Made by a program: the position numbers and the translations under genes
Source of the DNA: CAVROP01 sp050012175
GTDB taxonomy: Bacteria; Acidobacteriota; Terriglobia; UBA7540
Direction of reading: 5' to 3'
Length of the DNA stretch: 64,000 nt
NCBI GenBank assembly: GCA_050012175.1
Contig: JBEKHR010000001.1
Coordinates: forward strand, 124,001 to 188,000
Part shown: in pieces, positions 57,101-64,000 of the stretch
Layout: each line of letters begins with the position of its first letter
Numbering within the stretch: the first letter of the stretch is position 1
The notes under the pieces: generated by a model
What the model was told of the DNA's origin: nothing
The model's database searches: none
The model's input: only the letters and a program-made list of their open reading frames with translations

Positions 57101-58759
57101 CTTCCTGGTCACAAGGTTGACGAAGTGGTGGCGCGGGTGCGCCACGCCATTCCCGGCGTCGCCCTGATCTCGCCGCCGCCGCACCACGACATCTACTCGA
57201 TTGAGGACTTGGCGCAGCTCATCTACGACCTCAAGAACGTGAACCCGCAGGCGAGGATTTCCGTGAAGCTGGTGGCTGAATCCGGCGTGGGGACAGTGGC
57301 AGCGGGCGTGGCCAAAGCGCATGCCGATGTTATCCTCATCTGCGGCTACGACGGGGGAACCGGGGCCTCCCCGATTTCCTCCATCCGGCACGCTGGCATC
57401 CCTTGGGAGCTCGGCCTCTCGGAAACCCAGCAAGTCCTGGTGATGAACGACCTGCGCAGCCGCGTCCGCCTGCAAGTCGATGGGAAATTGCAGTCTGGGC
57501 GCGATGTGGCCATCGCCGCCCTGCTCGGCGCCGAGGAGTTCGGGTTTGCCACTATGCCACTCATCTCCATGGGCTGCATTATGATGCGTAAGTGCCATCT
57601 GAACACCTGCCCGGTAGGCGTGGCGACGCAGGACCCCGAACTGCGGAAGAGATTCAAAGGCCAGCCCGAACACGTGATCAACTTCCTGTTTTTCATTGCC
57701 GAAGACCTGCGGCAGATTATGGCGCAGCTTGGCTTCCGCAGGGTCGATGAGATGGTCGGGCGCGTCGATTGCCTCGTCCAGCGCCCGGACGTGGACCACT
57801 GGAAAGCCCGCGGTTTGGATTTGTCCTCAGTCCTTCACAATCCTCAAGTGCCCACACGGGTGGGGCGGCGCTGCCTGATCAAACAGGACCACGGACTTGA
57901 GAAATCGCTCGATTATCAGTTGATCGACCATGCGCGCGAGGCGCTCGAGCGCAGCGCGCAGGTCTCGATCAGTCTCCCTATCCGAAACACTCACCGGACG
58001 GTGGGCGCGATGTTGAGCGGCGAGATTGCCCGCCGCTATGGCTCCGAGGGTTTGCCTGATGACACCATCCGGTTCGAGTTCACCGGTTCGGCGGGGCAGA
58101 GCTTCGGGTCTTTCCTGGCGAGAGGCGTCACTTTGGTTCTCGAGGGCGAAGCCAACGATTACGTCGGCAAGGGGCTTTCAGGAGGTAGGCTCATTGTTTA
58201 TCCTCCTCGAACTTCGTCGTTTCAGCCCGAGGAGAATATCCTGGTGGGGAACGTCGTTCTGTACGGGGCCACGAGCGGCGAAGCCTATTTCAACGGCATG
58301 GCCGGCGAACGCTTCGCGGTGCGCAATTCCGGAGCCACGGCGGTGGTGGAGGCGGTCGGCGACCACGGTTGTGAATACATGACTAAGGGGACGGTGATCG
58401 TGTTGGGCAAAACCGGCCGCAACTTTGCCGCTGGCATGACGGGCGGCATTGCTTATGTCCTGGATGAAACCGGAGAGTTCGCCCAGGTGCGTTGTAACCG
58501 CGCCAGCGTGGACCTCGAGCCCCTCACCGATTCCAAGGATTCCGAGCTCGTGCAATTTTTGACCGCTCGCCACGTGGAGCTGACCGGTAGCCCGCGGGCG
58601 AAATGGATTCTGGATAACTGGGAGGCGATGCTGCCGAAGTTCATCAAGGTCTTCCCGCACGAATACAAGCGAGTGCTGGGTGTTCCACGCGCCTCCGCAG
58701 CTCTGGCCCCGGTTCATGCCTCGGCTCAGCCGTCAACCCGGGAGGTGCTGCGTGGGTAA
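54173..58759 (+). CDS. gltB: Glutamate synthase (GOGAT), large subunit
   Basis: 1528 residues, normal for the family. A 25-residue propeptide precedes Cys26 in EHDACGIGF, the nucleophile of the glutamine amidotransferase domain. The central and FMN-binding synthase domains include SFGSISKEAHETLA and GGRSNTGEGGEDEARF. The iron-sulfur motif is CIMMRKCHLNTCPVG at about 1134-1148. The C-terminal beta-helix domain has NDYVGKGLSGGRLIVYPP and GERFAVRNSGATAVVE. It makes two glutamates from glutamine and 2-oxoglutarate. It overlaps gltD by 8 nt. Confidence 0.97.
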   Translation: MSYSFISRGLPQSQGLYDPRNEHDACGIGFVANISGEKSHDIILKGIEILINLTHRGACGCDPQTGDGAGVLLQIPHAFFEAECTRLGFALPSPGEYGVGMVFLPVETHERMRCEALVEEIVREEGLSVLGWRDTPVNANTIGRLARSTQPYIEQVFIRRAYGMDQDALERKLYVIRKRAESEVAKTELREKSFFYIPSLSSRTIVYKGLLLAPQIANFYIELSNSEVRSAICLVHQRFSTNTFPTWHLAHPYRYLCHNGEINTLRGNVNWMHARTSVLASPLFGEDIKKLEPIIAPGGSDSANLDNAVELLTLAGRSLPHVMEMLIPAAWVSDPTMPEDVKAFYEYHASLMEPWDGPAAVAFTDGRVIGAKLDRNGLRPGRFLVTTRGLVLMASEAGVLPVNPAEIRFKGRLEPGRMLLVDTEKGLVIPDEEIKKELAARRPYAKWLRENQITLKQLADPPRVQPTDHATILMRQRAFGYTDEDLRIIMIPMAHNGEEPVGSMGTDTPLACLSDKPQLLFNYFKQMFAQVTNPAIDPIREDLVMSLYDFIGREGNILDETPQLCHTLKKRHPMVTNWNLEKLRRVSQGDFLATTLPMLFRVQGGEKRLEEAVESLCRSASLAIKSGYTLLILSDRGVDEEYAPIPSLLALSAVHNHLVREKTRTQVALIVETGEPREVMHFALLLGYGASAINPYLAIETLEDLHVRGYFPPAYTFQKLLKNYIKAVDKGLLKVLSKMGISTLQSYCGAQIFEAIGLNRAVVERYFTGTPSRIEGVGLEVLAREALTKHKFAMQSPAESETELEIGGSYQYRERGERHLLNPLTISKLQHAVRQSSYPTFQEYAKIVNGQSRDLYTLRGMLDFRPAGPPLPIDEVEPASEIVKRFATGAMSFGSISKEAHETLAIAMNRIGGRSNTGEGGEDEARFRPDPNGDLRRSAVKQVASARFGVTTNYLVNADELQIKIAQGAKPGEGGQLPGHKVDEVVARVRHAIPGVALISPPPHHDIYSIEDLAQLIYDLKNVNPQARISVKLVAESGVGTVAAGVAKAHADVILICGYDGGTGASPISSIRHAGIPWELGLSETQQVLVMNDLRSRVRLQVDGKLQSGRDVAIAALLGAEEFGFATMPLISMGCIMMRKCHLNTCPVGVATQDPELRKRFKGQPEHVINFLFFIAEDLRQIMAQLGFRRVDEMVGRVDCLVQRPDVDHWKARGLDLSSVLHNPQVPTRVGRRCLIKQDHGLEKSLDYQLIDHAREALERSAQVSISLPIRNTHRTVGAMLSGEIARRYGSEGLPDDTIRFEFTGSAGQSFGSFLARGVTLVLEGEANDYVGKGLSGGRLIVYPPRTSSFQPEENILVGNVVLYGATSGEAYFNGMAGERFAVRNSGATAVVEAVGDHGCEYMTKGTVIVLGKTGRNFAAGMTGGIAYVLDETGEFAQVRCNRASVDLEPLTDSKDSELVQFLTARHVELTGSPRAKWILDNWEAMLPKFIKVFPHEYKRVLGVPRASAALAPVHASAQPSTREVLRG

Positions 58760-60167
58760 GGTGACCGGATTCATGGAGTATACGCGCGAAGTCCCGGGGC
58801 GCCGGCCCGTCCCGGAGCGCGTCAATGATTTCCAGGAGGTGTACCAGGATTTCCCGGAGCAGAAGCTGCGCATTCAGGCGGCGCGCTGCATGGATTGCGG
58901 CGTGCCCTTCTGCCACACGGGCTGCCCGCTTAACAACGTCATCCCGGATTGGAATGACCTCGTCTATCGCGATCGCTGGAAGGAAGCCATTCGCAGCCTC
59001 CACGCTACGAACAACTTCCCCGAATTCACCGGAAGGGTGTGCCCGGCGCCCTGCGAAGCTGCCTGCGTTTTGGGTATTAACAACCCTCCTGTAACGATCA
59101 AGAACATTGAACAAACAATTATTGAGCACGCCTTCCGCGAGGGCTGGATCCATCCCGAACCCCCTTCCAACCGGACCGGCAAGCATGTGGCCGTCGTCGG
59201 CTCGGGACCTGCCGGACTGGCCGCAGCGCAGCAACTAAACCGCGCCGGGCATACGGTGACAGTATTCGAAAAGGCTGACCGCATCGGCGGTCTGCTGCGC
59301 TATGGCATCCCGGACTTCAAGCTGGAAAAGCACATTCTTGACCGGCGACTCGAGCAGATGGCCCGGGAAGGAGTGGTTTTCAAAACCCGGAAGCACGTCG
59401 GGCAAAACCTTCCAGTGGAAGACTTGCGCCGCGAGTTCGACGCCATCCTGCTGGCGGGAGGCGCCGCGAGTCCGCGCGACCTCAAGGTCCCGGGACGCGA
59501 GCTCAAGGGTATTCATTTCGCCATGGAGTACCTCCCGCAACAGAACCGCCGCCTGGCCGGAGATGCGGTGGCCGAACAAATCCTGGCCACGCGTAAACGC
59601 GTCGTGATTATCGGCGGCGGGGACACGGGCGCGGACTGCCTGGGCACTGCGCACAGGCAAAAACCTGCGTCGGTTCATCAGTTCGAAATCCTGCCCATCC
59701 CACCCCTGGAGCGCTCACCAAACACGCCCTGGCCTCTTTGGCCGCTGCAGTTGCGGACCGAAGGCGCCCATGAGGAGGGCGGCATTCGAGAATGGGCAGT
59801 GGCCACGACCAAGTTTGCCGGCGACGAACATGGCCACGTGAAACAATTGCATGCGATTCGGGTTGGGCCACCCCCCAAGTTTGAACCGATTCCCAGGACT
59901 GACTTCGTGCTCGACGTGGACCTCGTGCTGATCGCCATGGGCTTCATGGGCCCCGTCAAGAATGGGATGATCGAAGCGCTGGGCGTGAAGCTCGATGCGC
60001 GGGGCAACGTCGAGGCGGACACGAATCACATGACGTCGGTTCCCGGTGTCTTCGCCGCCGGCGATATGCGCCGCGGCCAATCGCTGGTTGTATGGGCTAT
60101 CTCGGAAGGCCGCCAGGCGGCGCGCGGCATTGACCAATACTTGCTGGGCGAAACGCGACTGCGGTAG
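58752..60167 (+). CDS. gltD: Glutamate synthase small subunit
   Basis: 471 residues from a GTG at 58752 with GGGAGGTG upstream. The N-terminal ferredoxin-like part has RCMDCGVPFCHTGCPLNN and GRVCPAPCEAAC, the cysteines for two 4Fe-4S clusters. AVVGSGPAGLAAAQQL binds FAD and VIIGGGDTGADCLGTA binds NADPH. GVFAAGDMRRGQSLVVWAI is the C-terminal FAD motif. It passes electrons from NAD(P)H to GltB. Length and motifs are typical. Confidence 0.96.
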   Translation: MGKVTGFMEYTREVPGRRPVPERVNDFQEVYQDFPEQKLRIQAARCMDCGVPFCHTGCPLNNVIPDWNDLVYRDRWKEAIRSLHATNNFPEFTGRVCPAPCEAACVLGINNPPVTIKNIEQTIIEHAFREGWIHPEPPSNRTGKHVAVVGSGPAGLAAAQQLNRAGHTVTVFEKADRIGGLLRYGIPDFKLEKHILDRRLEQMAREGVVFKTRKHVGQNLPVEDLRREFDAILLAGGAASPRDLKVPGRELKGIHFAMEYLPQQNRRLAGDAVAEQILATRKRVVIIGGGDTGADCLGTAHRQKPASVHQFEILPIPPLERSPNTPWPLWPLQLRTEGAHEEGGIREWAVATTKFAGDEHGHVKQLHAIRVGPPPKFEPIPRTDFVLDVDLVLIAMGFMGPVKNGMIEALGVKLDARGNVEADTNHMTSVPGVFAAGDMRRGQSLVVWAISEGRQAARGIDQYLLGETRLR

Positions 60168-60462
60168 CACGGGCCTCTGAAGCTGTGAAAGAATTCTGGA
60201 AGGACCTTTATGCAATCGATTGCTTCACAGCTTCTCTCGCCCGTGAATGTGTAAAGCCGTTGCAGAGAGGTTCTTCTGGAAAGATTCAATCGCCGCCTAC
60301 CGCTGGGTCAAACGCCAACCAAGCCAGCCGCAGCCCAACGCTGTCTGAACAGCTTCTTCTCGCGCCGTGAAGATTTCTGCTCGTGTGCGCAGTCTCTCTG
60401 TGTGCTCTTTGGTCAGAAGAGCCTCAACACGGCGCGGCAGAGCGGCAACCCAAGAGGAGACC

Positions 60463-60601
60463 CTGGAGTGCGGCAGCTTGCTGCCGCTTTTCTCCTGCGA
60501 GCTTGCTCGCGCCTCACCTGTCCAAGTGCCGCGCTTCAGCGCACGGCCAGCAAGCTGGTCCCGCCGTGCGGGAAAAGCGGCAGCAAGCTGCCGCACTCCA
60601 G
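60463..60601. repeat. Perfect 29-nt inverted repeat between gltD and the ABC permease gene
   Basis: 60463-60491 is the exact reverse complement of 60573-60601. Each arm contains the palindrome GCGGCAGCTTGCTGCCGC. The loop also holds a GCGAGCTTGCTCGC hairpin. The genes on both sides converge here, so it could end transcription from either side. The 450-bp gap 60168-60623 holds no gene. Confidence 0.85.
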
Positions 60602-60623
60602 AGACGAAAGCGCACTATACCTT

Positions 60624-61751
60624 CTACGTCCAGCGAAACCAGCGAAGCGCCAGCAGGTACGAGAGGGTGCCCCAGAGGAGCAGGATGAGCAGGCGTGTGC
60701 CCTGGGCCGCTAACGTAGCGCCCCCGAGAATCGTAGCGCGCAGAGCATCATTGAGTGCAGTGAGTGGCAGCACTTTGATCAGCGGCTGAATGAGGGCAGG
60801 GAAACGGTCGTAGGAGAAGAAGACACCGGAGAAGAGCCACATCGGCATCATCACCACGTTGATCAGGCCACTGACGGTTTCAATTTTCTGGGCGCGGCTG
60901 GCCGTGAGCAGGCCCAATCCCCCGAAAGATAGCGCTCCGACCGCACTGATCAGAATAACCGACGCCCACGAACCCATCAGTCGCATCTGAAATGCCAGCA
61001 CGCCGAATCCGAGCAGCAGGGCAAGCTCGATCAGCATCAGGGCCAGGCGGCTGCTGGCTAGCGCAAGAAGGAAATCGCTCCGCCGCATCGGAGTCGCCAC
61101 GAACCGCTTGAGCAACTTTCGCTGGCGCATCTCCACCAGCGCAAAACCGATGCCCCACATTCCTGAGTTCATCAGGTTCATGCCCAGCAATCCCGGGATC
61201 AGGAAATCGATATACCTTGCCCCTGGCTCGCTCGAGGCCTTTGCGGACGTCGGAAGGATCTCCTTTCTCCCCGCCGCGGCCTGCATGGCATCATTCACGG
61301 CGGCGCGGGCCAGCACGCTCTCCGGACGCCCCGGGTCGTATCGATATTCAAAACCGCCGCCCGCCTTGGGGATCACGACCAAGTCGTACTTGCCGAGACG
61401 AAATTGATTGAAAGCGTCAGCCGCGGGAAGCACGTCAGTCCGAACAGAGCCCTTTTGGAGAGAGGCTTTCAGCAGATCGAGGGCATGCGCGGCTCCCTCC
61501 CCTGCCACGATGGCCACACGATTGACCTCTGCGGGCTTATTACGAAAGGCAATCCCCAGTCCCAGCGCCAGAAGTATGGGAAATACGAACACCCAGAAGA
61601 TGACCTCCGGCTCGCGCCACATCTCCTTGGTGCGCGCCATCATCAGTTGCCCATAACCCGCCCAACGGCCGTTTTCTGGTGAGGCGGTGGGCAATTTCGC
61701 AACCGGCGCGGAGAAGCCCGCAGTGTGGGGTTCAGCGTTCACCGTACTCAC
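60624..61751 (-). CDS. ABC-2 type transporter permease
   Basis: 375 residues. A cytoplasmic N-terminus leads to a membrane helix (IFWVFVFPILLALGLGIAF), a large extracytoplasmic domain of about 130 residues, then five more helices. PGLLGMNLMNSGMWGIG and LLKRFVATPMRRSDFLLA are the ABC-2 coupling and conserved loop regions. It forms an exporter with the ATPase gene at 61946, on the same strand. The substrate is unknown; drugs, lipids or polysaccharides are typical for this class. Confidence 0.88.
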   Translation of the reverse strand: MSTVNAEPHTAGFSAPVAKLPTASPENGRWAGYGQLMMARTKEMWREPEVIFWVFVFPILLALGLGIAFRNKPAEVNRVAIVAGEGAAHALDLLKASLQKGSVRTDVLPAADAFNQFRLGKYDLVVIPKAGGGFEYRYDPGRPESVLARAAVNDAMQAAAGRKEILPTSAKASSEPGARYIDFLIPGLLGMNLMNSGMWGIGFALVEMRQRKLLKRFVATPMRRSDFLLALASSRLALMLIELALLLGFGVLAFQMRLMGSWASVILISAVGALSFGGLGLLTASRAQKIETVSGLINVVMMPMWLFSGVFFSYDRFPALIQPLIKVLPLTALNDALRATILGGATLAAQGTRLLILLLWGTLSYLLALRWFRWT

Positions 61752-61764
61752 TTTCAGTCTGATC

Positions 61765-61917
61765 TGTCATTCTGAGCCCCGACTTGTCGGGGCGAAGAAT
61801 CCCTGCAGTTGTTTTTGCGCTCGGCAGCATCCCACAAACTGCAGAGATGCTTCGCGGAGTTTACCCTGAGCGAACTGCGGAGATTCTTCTCCCGCGACTG
61901 CGGGATCAGAATGACAG
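61765..61917. repeat. Pair of inverted TGTCATTC/GAAGAATC repeats between the ABC genes
   Basis: TGTCATTCTGAG...GGGGCGAAGAATC at 61765-61802 faces GATTCTTCTCCCGCG...GGGATCAGAATGACA at about 61881-61917. Inner arms CTGCAGTTGT and ACAAACTGCAG also pair. It is the same family as the murE/murF hairpin. Confidence 0.8.
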
Positions 61918-61945
61918 GCGAAGGGCTCAGCATGACACAATTCTC

Positions 61946-62887
61946 TCACTCCTCGCGCAAGTGGCGCCCAGTGAGGTGAACGAAGACATCCTCCAAGCTG
62001 GCGTGGCGCGTGGTGAGATGCAGCAGGTGCGAGCCGCGCTTCTGCAAGGCCGCCAGCAGGGCGGGGATGGTCTCGTGAGTTTCGCGCACGCTCAGCAGGA
62101 CCCTACCGTCTTCCACATGGACCGCCTCGACACCCGGGAGCGACCGCCACAGCTCCGTTGCGACGGGGTCATTACCCGTGGCATCAAATTCCACCATCTG
62201 TTGCCCACCCAGTTCCTCAATCAATTCGGCGGGGCTGCCGGAGGCGATGGCACGGCCATGATCGATGATCGCGATGCGGTTGCAAAGCCGCTCCGCTTCG
62301 TCCATATAGTGCGTCGTCAGCAAGATGGTCCCGCCGCGGCGCAGGAACTGACGGATGATGTCCCAAAGCTGCCGCCGGCTTTGCGGGTCCAGCCCCGTCG
62401 TGGGTTCATCGAGAAACAGTATTTTCGGATTGGCCACCAGAGCTGTGGCTACCGCGAGCCGTTGTCTCTGGCCTCCGGAGAGCTTCCCGACCCAGCTATT
62501 CGCCTTTTCGGTCAGGGCCATTTCTTCCATAACCTCAAGGGTCGAACGTGGATAGCGATAGAAGCTGGCGAAAAGCTCCAGTGTTTCCCGCACCGTGAGC
62601 TTCTCGCCGAGGCGAGTCTCCTGTAGCGAGATGCCTAACACCTCGCGCAGTTCCCGGCTGTGGGCGTTCCAGGTCTTTCCTAGAATCTCGACTTCGCCGG
62701 ACGTTTGCGAGAGCAGTCCCTCCAGTATCTCGATGGTCGTAGTCTTGCCGGCGCCGTTCGGGCCCAGCAGCCCGAAGCATTCGCCGGTTAGAATCTCCAA
62801 ATCGAGTCCCCGAACGGCCTCGACCTTGCCGTCATAGGTCTTGCGCAGGTTACGACATCGTACCGCCACGTCCATGGTCTGTATCAT
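61946..62887 (-). CDS. ABC transporter ATP-binding protein
   Basis: 313 residues. GLLGPNGAGKTTTIEIL is Walker A, LSGGQRQRLAVATALV the signature motif, LFLDEPTTGLDP the Walker B, and LLTTHYMDEAERL the H-loop. The C-terminal 80 residues are the extra domain common in drug-export ATPases of the DrrA/CcmA type. An internal ATG at 62875 is a possible start. It pairs with the permease gene downstream, separated by the inverted repeats at 61765-61917. Confidence 0.93.
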   Translation of the reverse strand: MIQTMDVAVRCRNLRKTYDGKVEAVRGLDLEILTGECFGLLGPNGAGKTTTIEILEGLLSQTSGEVEILGKTWNAHSRELREVLGISLQETRLGEKLTVRETLELFASFYRYPRSTLEVMEEMALTEKANSWVGKLSGGQRQRLAVATALVANPKILFLDEPTTGLDPQSRRQLWDIIRQFLRRGGTILLTTHYMDEAERLCNRIAIIDHGRAIASGSPAELIEELGGQQMVEFDATGNDPVATELWRSLPGVEAVHVEDGRVLLSVRETHETIPALLAALQKRGSHLLHLTTRHASLEDVFVHLTGRHLREE

Positions 62888-62925
62888 ACCGAATGACGCG
62901 GCTCTTGGGAACCAATCAGCGCTTG

Positions 62926-63263
62926 GCGCAGAGTCTTGCTTCCCAGAGACTCTGCCGCTCTAAAGGGTCGTGGCGCTGCATGGGCGAGTACCCTCGCTCT
63001 CGTGCCCCGTCTGCGCCGTCGCGCATGGCGGGATTGGACCGGTTCTTCTTCATCACCTGACTTATCGGAACCCGGTGAGGGTCGGCTTGGGGAGGCAAAC
63101 CGAGGGATGGAGATCGTCGAGCGTGCATGACTATCGCGGGATGCTGAGCGCGGCGGAGATGCCGCGCGGGACTCTGTTGATCGACCGGGTGGAGCTGCCC
63201 GCAGACGAGCACGCGCGGATTTGAGAGAAAAGCCGCAGAGTCTCTGGGAAGCGAGACTCTGCC
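62926..63263. repeat. Terminal inverted repeats (about 32 nt) flanking 270 bp without a gene
   Basis: CGCAGAGTCTTGCTTCCCAG with following AGACTCTGCCGC at 62928-62959 is nearly the reverse complement of 63232-63263 (about 28 of 32 positions). The interior has a fragmentary frame ending MLSAAEMPRGTLLIDRVELP but no intact gene. It could be a non-autonomous insertion or a large hairpin repeat. Confidence 0.65.
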
Positions 63264-63451
63264 TTACCCTGCTCTCGCCGTGGGCTAAAATATGTCGCCC
63301 CTGTCGGGGCTTCTGATGGGGTAAGTGGTGTAGGCGTTCCCTCACCCACGGCCGAGGCCGTGGCCTAAGTATGCCGCCCCTGCTGGGGCCTTCCGGGGTT
63401 GGAGACCCGGCCCCTCTTTCCTTGATTGTCCGGGTCTCCCTTTGGAATTGC
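63264..63451. repeat. CCGCCCCTGxCGGGGCTT-type repeats
   Basis: AAATATGTCGCCCCTGTCGG with GGCTTCTG near 63288-63316 is echoed by AAGTATGCCGCCCCTGCTGG with GGCCTTCC near 63366-63394. ACGGCCGAGGCCGT between them is a small palindrome. No gene lies here. Confidence 0.6.
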
Positions 63452-64000
63452 TTAGCCCTTTCCCTGCGAACGCGCCGCAACTTCCTTGGCACCCTTCGGG
63501 ATGCTGAGGTAACCCTTCACCTGATCTGGTTTTACTTCATTTACCACCAATTCGTAAGGCCTCTTTGAACCGTTTACGTAGAAGAAGATCGGCTCATTGA
63601 TGGTCCGGTCTTTCTTTTCCACCTGGACGTCATCGGCCAGCAAATCCAGATTGAACCGGTGTCGCTTGACGCTTGCCTTCGTTAAGGTCAGGGCGACTCC
63701 TTCCACATGCACAGGGGTCTTGCGCTTGGCGGTGAACTCGAAGTAGTCGCGTTCGCCCAGCTTGCGGAGTTGCTCGATGTCATCATGGTTGCGGGCGATC
63801 AGGGTACCCATTTCGCTGCGGGCCATGCCGAGATCGGAGCGGACAGAGTCGAGTACCGTCTTGGTCTTATCGAGGTCGGTGCGTTGCGCGGAAACGTCCT
63901 GGTTCAGCGCGCCCACTTGCTGTTGGTCGGCCTTCTGGGCCAGTTCTGCTTGAAGTTGTTCGGACTGTTTGCGCTGGTCGTTCTGAAGTTGCGTTACCAT
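63452..64000 (-). CDS. Coiled-coil protein, paralogue of 28001-28972 (N-terminus beyond window)
   Basis: At least 182 residues; the frame reaches the window edge and the first visible ATG is probably internal, since the paralogue has a membrane helix ahead of the coiled coil. The visible part begins with coiled coil (QLQNDQRKQSEQLQAELAQK, then DLDKTKTVLDSVRSDL). It continues into the shared C-terminal domain: KLGERDYFEFTAKRKT, VEKKDRTINEPIFFYVNGS and VKGYLSIPKGA. Function is unknown. The two copies share domain order, not just coiled-coil composition. Confidence 0.78.
   Translation of the reverse strand: MVTQLQNDQRKQSEQLQAELAQKADQQQVGALNQDVSAQRTDLDKTKTVLDSVRSDLGMARSEMGTLIARNHDDIEQLRKLGERDYFEFTAKRKTPVHVEGVALTLTKASVKRHRFNLDLLADDVQVEKKDRTINEPIFFYVNGSKRPYELVVNEVKPDQVKGYLSIPKGAKEVAARSQGKG

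Noticed and set aside
56396..57799. 467-residue minus-strand open frame within gltB
   Set aside because: It is antisense to conserved gltB sequence. Long antisense frames are expected in GC-rich genes with strong third-base bias.
61784..62626. 280-residue plus-strand frame opposite the ABC ATPase
   Set aside because: It is antisense to a canonical ATPase and shows no family motif.

Overview
The window looks like a chromosomal contig from a GC-rich Gram-negative bacterium, most likely an acidobacterium (Acidobacteriota). This is inferred from gene style and gene order: a full division and cell-wall cluster headed by mraZ, a MurE with the meso-diaminopimelate motif, paired squalene-synthase-like hpnC/hpnD genes, membrane proteins of unknown family, and abundant long hairpin repeats between genes. 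No rRNA is present, so the placement rests on inference.

Layout. Positions 1-4.6 kb hold the N-terminus of an ECF sigma factor, a family 39 membrane glycosyltransferase and an exported alpha-L-fucosidase. From 5.0 to 24.3 kb runs the dcw cluster: promoter, likely MraZ operator, mraZ, rsmH, ftsL, ftsI, murE, murF, mraY, murD, ftsW, murG, murC, murB, ftsQ, ftsA, ftsZ, all on the plus strand. Hairpin repeats sit in several gaps (murE/murF, murF/mraY, mraY/murD, ftsA/ftsZ). hpnC and hpnD follow. Then come a PIN-type toxin with its antitoxin, a 105-bp tandem duplication, a membrane coiled-coil protein with a paralogue at the far end of the window, and an exported Gly/Lys-rich protein.

From 30.3 to 36.3 kb is a trehalose operon: a trehalose-6-phosphate synthase fused to a membrane sensor plus HAMP region, its phosphatase, a DUF5752 protein, a TreT-like synthase and an aldo/keto reductase. 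glmU, a MazF/PemK toxin pair, an HD-GYP membrane protein, a PUA-like/DUF3883 candidate nuclease, yvcK, a TPR protein, an exported calpain-like protease, a degenerate receiver, a winged-helix protein and a small membrane protein lead to recG and rsmD.

At 50.3 kb a tRNA-Met(CAT) gene is followed by an imperfect second copy of the tRNA and its flank about 885 bp downstream. Between the copies lie a candidate BECR-type nuclease toxin and a CPCC cysteine-rich partner. Next comes an unrecognised two-gene unit whose larger product carries a PD-(D/E)XK-like nuclease signature. This tRNA-linked block is the best candidate for an undescribed defence or conflict system. The window ends with gltB-gltD (glutamate synthase), an ABC-2 exporter and the truncated paralogue of the coiled-coil membrane protein.
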